A stretch of 15,237 nt of DNA from Candidatus Limnocylindrales bacterium. Lineage in GTDB: Bacteria; Chloroflexota; Limnocylindria; Limnocylindrales; CSP1-4. A model generated the notes under the pieces. It was not told the origin of the DNA. It saw only the letters and a list, made by a program, of their open reading frames with translations, and made no database searches. Numbering within the stretch: position 1 is the stretch's first letter; each line of letters begins with the position of its first letter. The stretch lies in contig JARLHH010000269.1 in assembly GCA_031292335.1 (NCBI GenBank), forward strand, positions 1 through 15,237, given 5' to 3'. This document shows, piece after piece, positions 12,461 to 15,237 of this stretch. A program made the translations under genes and the position numbers.

Positions 12461-12786
12461 CGCGGCGCGCGGTCGGCGGCCTTCCCGCGCGACAGCATCC
12501 GACCCGCACCTGCGTCGCCTGCCGTACGCCCCGCCAGAAGCGCGAGCTCCTGCGGGTTGTCCGCACGCCGGGCGGCGCGGTCGTCGTGGACCCGACAGGG
12601 CGCGCCCCCGGCCGGGGCGCCTACGTCTGCGCCGACGCTGCCTGCCAGGCGGCGGCCCTCGAGAAGGGGGCGCTGCGACGCGCGCTCGCCGTTGCGATCC
12701 CGGCCGGCCTCTTCGACGTGCCGCCGTTCCTCGGAGCCGCGGCATCCCAACCCCGAACCCATGACGACCAAGAAGGAGGGGCCTGA
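12457..12786 (+). CDS. ylxR: YlxR/RnpM family protein (DUF448), non-canonical start
   Basis: About 109 residues. The YlxR family is RNA-associated and almost always lies between nusA and infB; in Bacillus subtilis the protein (RnpM) binds RNase P RNA and modulates RNase P. Family motifs are RTCVACRTPRQKRELLRVVR (17-36) and DPTGRAPGRGAYVC (45-58), with Cys at 19, 22, 58 and 63. The start is the odd part: the frame has no ATG, GTG or TTG between the CxxC motif and more than 100 codons back into nusA. A GGAGGT (12445-12450) lies exactly 6 nt before GTA at 12457, which overlaps the nusA TAG stop, so initiation at GUA or at a nearby near-cognate codon is suggested. A sequence error is the alternative. 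The start coordinate is therefore tentative. The TGA overlaps the infB ATG (TGATG). Confidence 0.85.
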   Translation, partial: VARRAVGGLPARQHPTRTCVACRTPRQKRELLRVVRTPGGAVVVDPTGRAPGRGAYVCADAACQAAALEKGALRRALAVAIPAGLFDVPPFLGAAASQPRTHDDQEGGA

Positions 12787-14684
12787 TGGCCAGGAGCAGG
12801 AGCGGGACCCGCGGCCGCCGCGGACCCCGCAAGCCGCAGCGGCGTGAGGGCGGCGGCTTCACGCCGGTCTCGGTCGCCGAGCCGCGCGACCGCAGTGCCG
12901 TCGTGCTGCCGACGACGATCACGGTCAAGGAGCTCGCCGAGCTCCTGGCGGTCAATCCCGCGGACGTGATCCGGGAGCTGATCAAGAGCGGGATCTTCGC
13001 CACGATCAACCAGCTGATCGACCGCGACACCGCGTCGCTGGTCGCGACCGAGCTCGGGTTCGAGACGGCCGAGGCGGAGGCGCCGGTCGCCGCGGCGGAG
13101 GAAAAGGGCGCTGAGGCACCCGCCCCCGCGACCAAGGTCACCCTGTTTGTTGACGAGGACCCCAGCCTTCTCGTGCCGCGCGCGCCGATCGTCACCGTCA
13201 TGGGCCACGTGGACCACGGCAAGACGAGCCTGCTCGACGCGATCCGGAGCACCGCGGTCGCGGCCGGGGAGCGCGGCGGGATCACCCAGCACATCGGCGC
13301 GTCGGAGATCGTCAAGGACGACAAGAAGGTCGTCTTCCTCGACACGCCGGGTCATGAGGCGTTCACGGCCATGCGGGCACGCGGCGCCAAGGTCACGGAC
13401 ATCGCGATCATCGTGGTCGCGGCCGACGACGGTGTCATGCCCCAGACGCTCGAGGCGATCGCCCACGCCAGGGCGGCCAAGGTGCCGATCATCATCGCCC
13501 TCAACAAGATCGACAAGCCGGATGCGAACCCGGATCGGGTCAAGACTGAGCTGACCGAGGCGAACGTCGTGATCGAGGAGTACGGCGGGGACGTCCCGCT
13601 CGTGCTGGTCTCGGCGAAGACGGGCCAGGGCCTCGACGACCTGTTCGACATGGTGAACCTGGTCGCCGACCTCCAGGAGCTGAAGGCAAACCCGAAGCGC
13701 GAGGCAGTCGGGACGATCATCGAGGCCGAGCTGGACAAGGGGCGCGGCCCGGTGGCCACCGTCGTCGTCCAGACGGGCACCCTCAGGATCGGCAACATCG
13801 TCGTGGTCGGCAAGACCTACGGCAAGGTCAAGGCGCTCGAGAATGCGGCCGGGAAGCGGATCCAGAAGGCAGGCCCATCGTCCGCGGCGCTCGTGCTGGG
13901 GCTCGGCGAGGTTCCGGAGGCGGGCGACATCCTGCGCGTCGTCCCGGACGAGAAGACGGCCCGGTCGATCGTCGAGCAGGTGCGCAACGCCGCGGTCGCC
14001 CAGACGGGCACGAGCCAGAAGGCCACCCTGGAGGACCTCTTCAACCAGTTCCAGGAGGGGCAGTCCAAGGAGCTCCGGATCATCCTCAAGGCGGACGTCT
14101 CCGGCTCGCTGGGCGCGATCACCCATGCGCTCGGCCAGATCATCTCGGACGAGGTGCGCATCAGCGTCCTCCACGAGGGCACCGGCGACATCACCGACAA
14201 CGACATCCTCCTCGCCTCGGCATCCAACGCGATCGTGGTCGGCTTCAACACGAAGCTGGATCCCCAGGCCCGCCGCACGGCGGAGGCGGAGAAGGTCGAC
14301 GTTCGCCTCTACGACATCATCTACAAGCTGACCGACGACATCGAGGCCGCTCTCAAGGGCATGCTCGAGCCGGAGATCGTGGAGCAGGTGGAGGGACGCG
14401 CGGAGGTCCGCCAGATCTTCCGGGTGGGCAAGAGCACGGTCATCGCCGGATCCTTCGTCACCGACGGCCACATCCCGCGCACGGCGGGCGTCCGGGTCTA
14501 TCGCAACGGCAAGCTGATCGCCACGGACAAGCTGGACTCGCTGCGGCGCTTCCGGGACGACGTCCGCGACGTCGCCCAGGGGTACGAGTGCGGCATCGGC
14601 CTGGCCGGCTTCCACGATCTTGCCGAGGGCGACATCATCGAGGCGTTCACCCAGCAGTCGGTGAGCCGCGCGAGCCTTCGGTAG
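12786..14684 (+). CDS. infB: Translation initiation factor IF-2, short form
   Basis: The 632-residue GTPase places fMet-tRNA on the 30S P site and promotes subunit joining. ATG has AAGGAGG (12773-12779) 6 nt upstream and overlaps the ylxR stop. Layout: basic N-terminus rich in Arg/Gly (1-24), a single IF2_N module (about 44-92, TITVKELAELLAVNPADVIRELIKSGI), an acidic Ala/Glu linker (93-116), then the G domain: G1 GHVDHGKT (140-147), G2 GGITQHIGA (164-172), G3 DTPGHEAF (186-193), G4 NKID (240-243) and G5 SAK (276-278). Domains II, III and IV (fMet-tRNA binding, ending RASLR) follow. It is far shorter than the 890-residue E. coli protein because the N-terminal region is reduced to one small module. 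ylxQ is absent between ylxR and infB. Confidence 0.97.
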   Translation: MARSRSGTRGRRGPRKPQRREGGGFTPVSVAEPRDRSAVVLPTTITVKELAELLAVNPADVIRELIKSGIFATINQLIDRDTASLVATELGFETAEAEAPVAAAEEKGAEAPAPATKVTLFVDEDPSLLVPRAPIVTVMGHVDHGKTSLLDAIRSTAVAAGERGGITQHIGASEIVKDDKKVVFLDTPGHEAFTAMRARGAKVTDIAIIVVAADDGVMPQTLEAIAHARAAKVPIIIALNKIDKPDANPDRVKTELTEANVVIEEYGGDVPLVLVSAKTGQGLDDLFDMVNLVADLQELKANPKREAVGTIIEAELDKGRGPVATVVVQTGTLRIGNIVVVGKTYGKVKALENAAGKRIQKAGPSSAALVLGLGEVPEAGDILRVVPDEKTARSIVEQVRNAAVAQTGTSQKATLEDLFNQFQEGQSKELRIILKADVSGSLGAITHALGQIISDEVRISVLHEGTGDITDNDILLASASNAIVVGFNTKLDPQARRTAEAEKVDVRLYDIIYKLTDDIEAALKGMLEPEIVEQVEGRAEVRQIFRVGKSTVIAGSFVTDGHIPRTAGVRVYRNGKLIATDKLDSLRRFRDDVRDVAQGYECGIGLAGFHDLAEGDIIEAFTQQSVSRASLR

Positions 14685-14693
14685 CGGCCGGCG

Positions 14694-15237
14694 ATGAGCC
14701 AGCGCACGGACCGGATCGACGAGCTCCTGCGCCAGGAGATCGGCGCGATCCTGGCACGCGAGGTGGCCGATCCGCGAGTCGGGTTCGCGACCGTGACGGA
14801 CGTCGAGACGACGCGGGACCTCCAGCACGCAAAGGTCTGGGTCAGCGTGATCGGCGACGCCGCCGAGCGGCGTGCGACGCTCGAGGCCCTGGACGGCGCG
14901 ATGGGCTACGTCCGGCGCGAGCTCGGCGTCCGCCTGCGCCTGCGACGGGTGCCGGCCCTTCACGTCGTGCTCGACTCCTCGATGGAGCGCGGGACCCGCG
15001 TGCTCCAGATTCTCGACGAGCTGGAGCAGGGCGACATCCCCGGTGCGGCCTCGCTCGCCGACGCGCCGGTGACCGAGTCGCTCCCCACGCCCGTCGCCCG
15101 CCTGCCGCGGGACGGCGACACGCCGCAGCCCGAGCCGGACGTCCCGGCCGCTCCCGGGCGGGCAGGCGGGACACGAACGTCCCCGGCGGCACGCCGGCGG
15201 CCGTCTTCGGGCCCGCGGCCGTCGTCGGCCGCGCGGC
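14694..15237 (+). CDS. rbfA: Ribosome-binding factor A, 3' end cut by window edge
   Basis: The ATG at 14694, 9 nt after the infB stop, opens a frame with no stop to the window end (181 complete codons). Residues 1-115 are RbfA: MSQRTDRIDELLRQEIGAILAREVADPRVGFATVTDVETTRDLQHAKVWVSV then YVRRELGVRLRLRRVPALHVVLDSSMERGTRVLQILDEL. This single type-II KH domain matures 16S rRNA and assists 30S assembly. Family members normally end near 115-135 residues, but here at least 65 more follow, rich in Pro, Ala and Arg (PEPDVPAAPGRAGGTRTSP, then an Arg-rich run). It may be a disordered tail or a linker to another domain. No Shine-Dalgarno is evident, so translation may be coupled to infB. Confidence 0.9.
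   Translation, partial: MSQRTDRIDELLRQEIGAILAREVADPRVGFATVTDVETTRDLQHAKVWVSVIGDAAERRATLEALDGAMGYVRRELGVRLRLRRVPALHVVLDSSMERGTRVLQILDELEQGDIPGAASLADAPVTESLPTPVARLPRDGDTPQPEPDVPAAPGRAGGTRTSPAARRRPSSGPRPSSAAR

Noticed and set aside
10891..12786. 631-residue frame containing YlxR, as a possible long fusion protein
   Set aside because: Everything before about 12457 overlaps ispG and nusA out of frame and is low-complexity Arg/Gly; only the last ~109 codons match YlxR.
10649..13345. 898-residue minus-strand open frame opposite ispG, nusA, ylxR and infB
   Set aside because: Shadow of four real genes; biased composition and no domains.
12621..14963. 780-residue minus-strand open frame opposite infB and rbfA
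   Set aside because: Shadow of infB; repetitive Asp/Arg/Leu-rich translation of the kind seen opposite GTPase genes in GC-rich DNA.
1..15237. Mobile elements, CRISPR arrays, tRNA/rRNA genes, defence or biosynthetic clusters
   Set aside because: No transposase, integrase, terminal repeats, spaced repeats, cloverleaf sequences or accessory enzymes were seen; every gene belongs to the conserved core set.

Overview
The window comes from a GC-rich bacterial chromosome (around 70% G+C by eye). It holds a densely packed housekeeping supercluster: translation and ribosome-maturation genes interleaved with phospholipid, isoprenoid and undecaprenyl-lipid genes. There are no tRNA or rRNA genes, IS elements, CRISPR arrays or phage genes. 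Gene order, a short Thermus-like EF-Ts (199 aa), a short IF-2 (632 aa) and a NusA without C-terminal repeats fit a GC-rich Chloroflexota lineage (for example the Limnocylindria/Ellin6529 group). This assignment is inference, with no phylogeny behind it. All real genes are on the + strand; the very long minus-strand frames are GC shadows.

Layout: (1) 1-1465 holds the tail of an upstream gene (possibly rimM), trmD (tRNA m1G37 methyltransferase), then a promoter, a structured leader, rplS (L19) and a terminator hairpin. (2) 1510-2684 holds rnhB (RNase HII with an altered GRG loop) and yraN. (3) 2755-11148 is one long transcription unit: promoter, structured leader, rpsB, tsf, pyrH, frr, uppS, cdsA, dxr, rseP, ispG, then a hairpin. 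Most junctions are overlaps or gaps under 15 nt. (4) 11188 to the window end holds a promoter, a short leader with a terminator-like attenuator, nusA, ylxR, infB and rbfA; rbfA runs off the edge.

How the genes work together: rpsB/tsf, frr, nusA, infB, rbfA, rplS and trmD supply ribosome parts, elongation, recycling, initiation, maturation and tRNA modification. pyrH makes UDP, leading to UTP/CTP, and CTP is the co-substrate of CdsA. Dxr and IspG are MEP-pathway steps that supply the isoprenoids UppS needs to make undecaprenyl-PP. RseP is an intramembrane protease.

The proteins are ordinary, and I found no novel multi-gene system. The best leads are regulatory and fine-scale: three near-identical promoter cores, TA(T/G)ACTCCGCC, before rplS, rpsB and nusA; a textbook terminator in the nusA leader, suggesting NusA autogenous attenuation; stable hairpins in the rplS and rpsB leaders; a ylxR gene with no canonical start codon but a well-placed Shine-Dalgarno; and an RNase HII that has lost its GRG motif.
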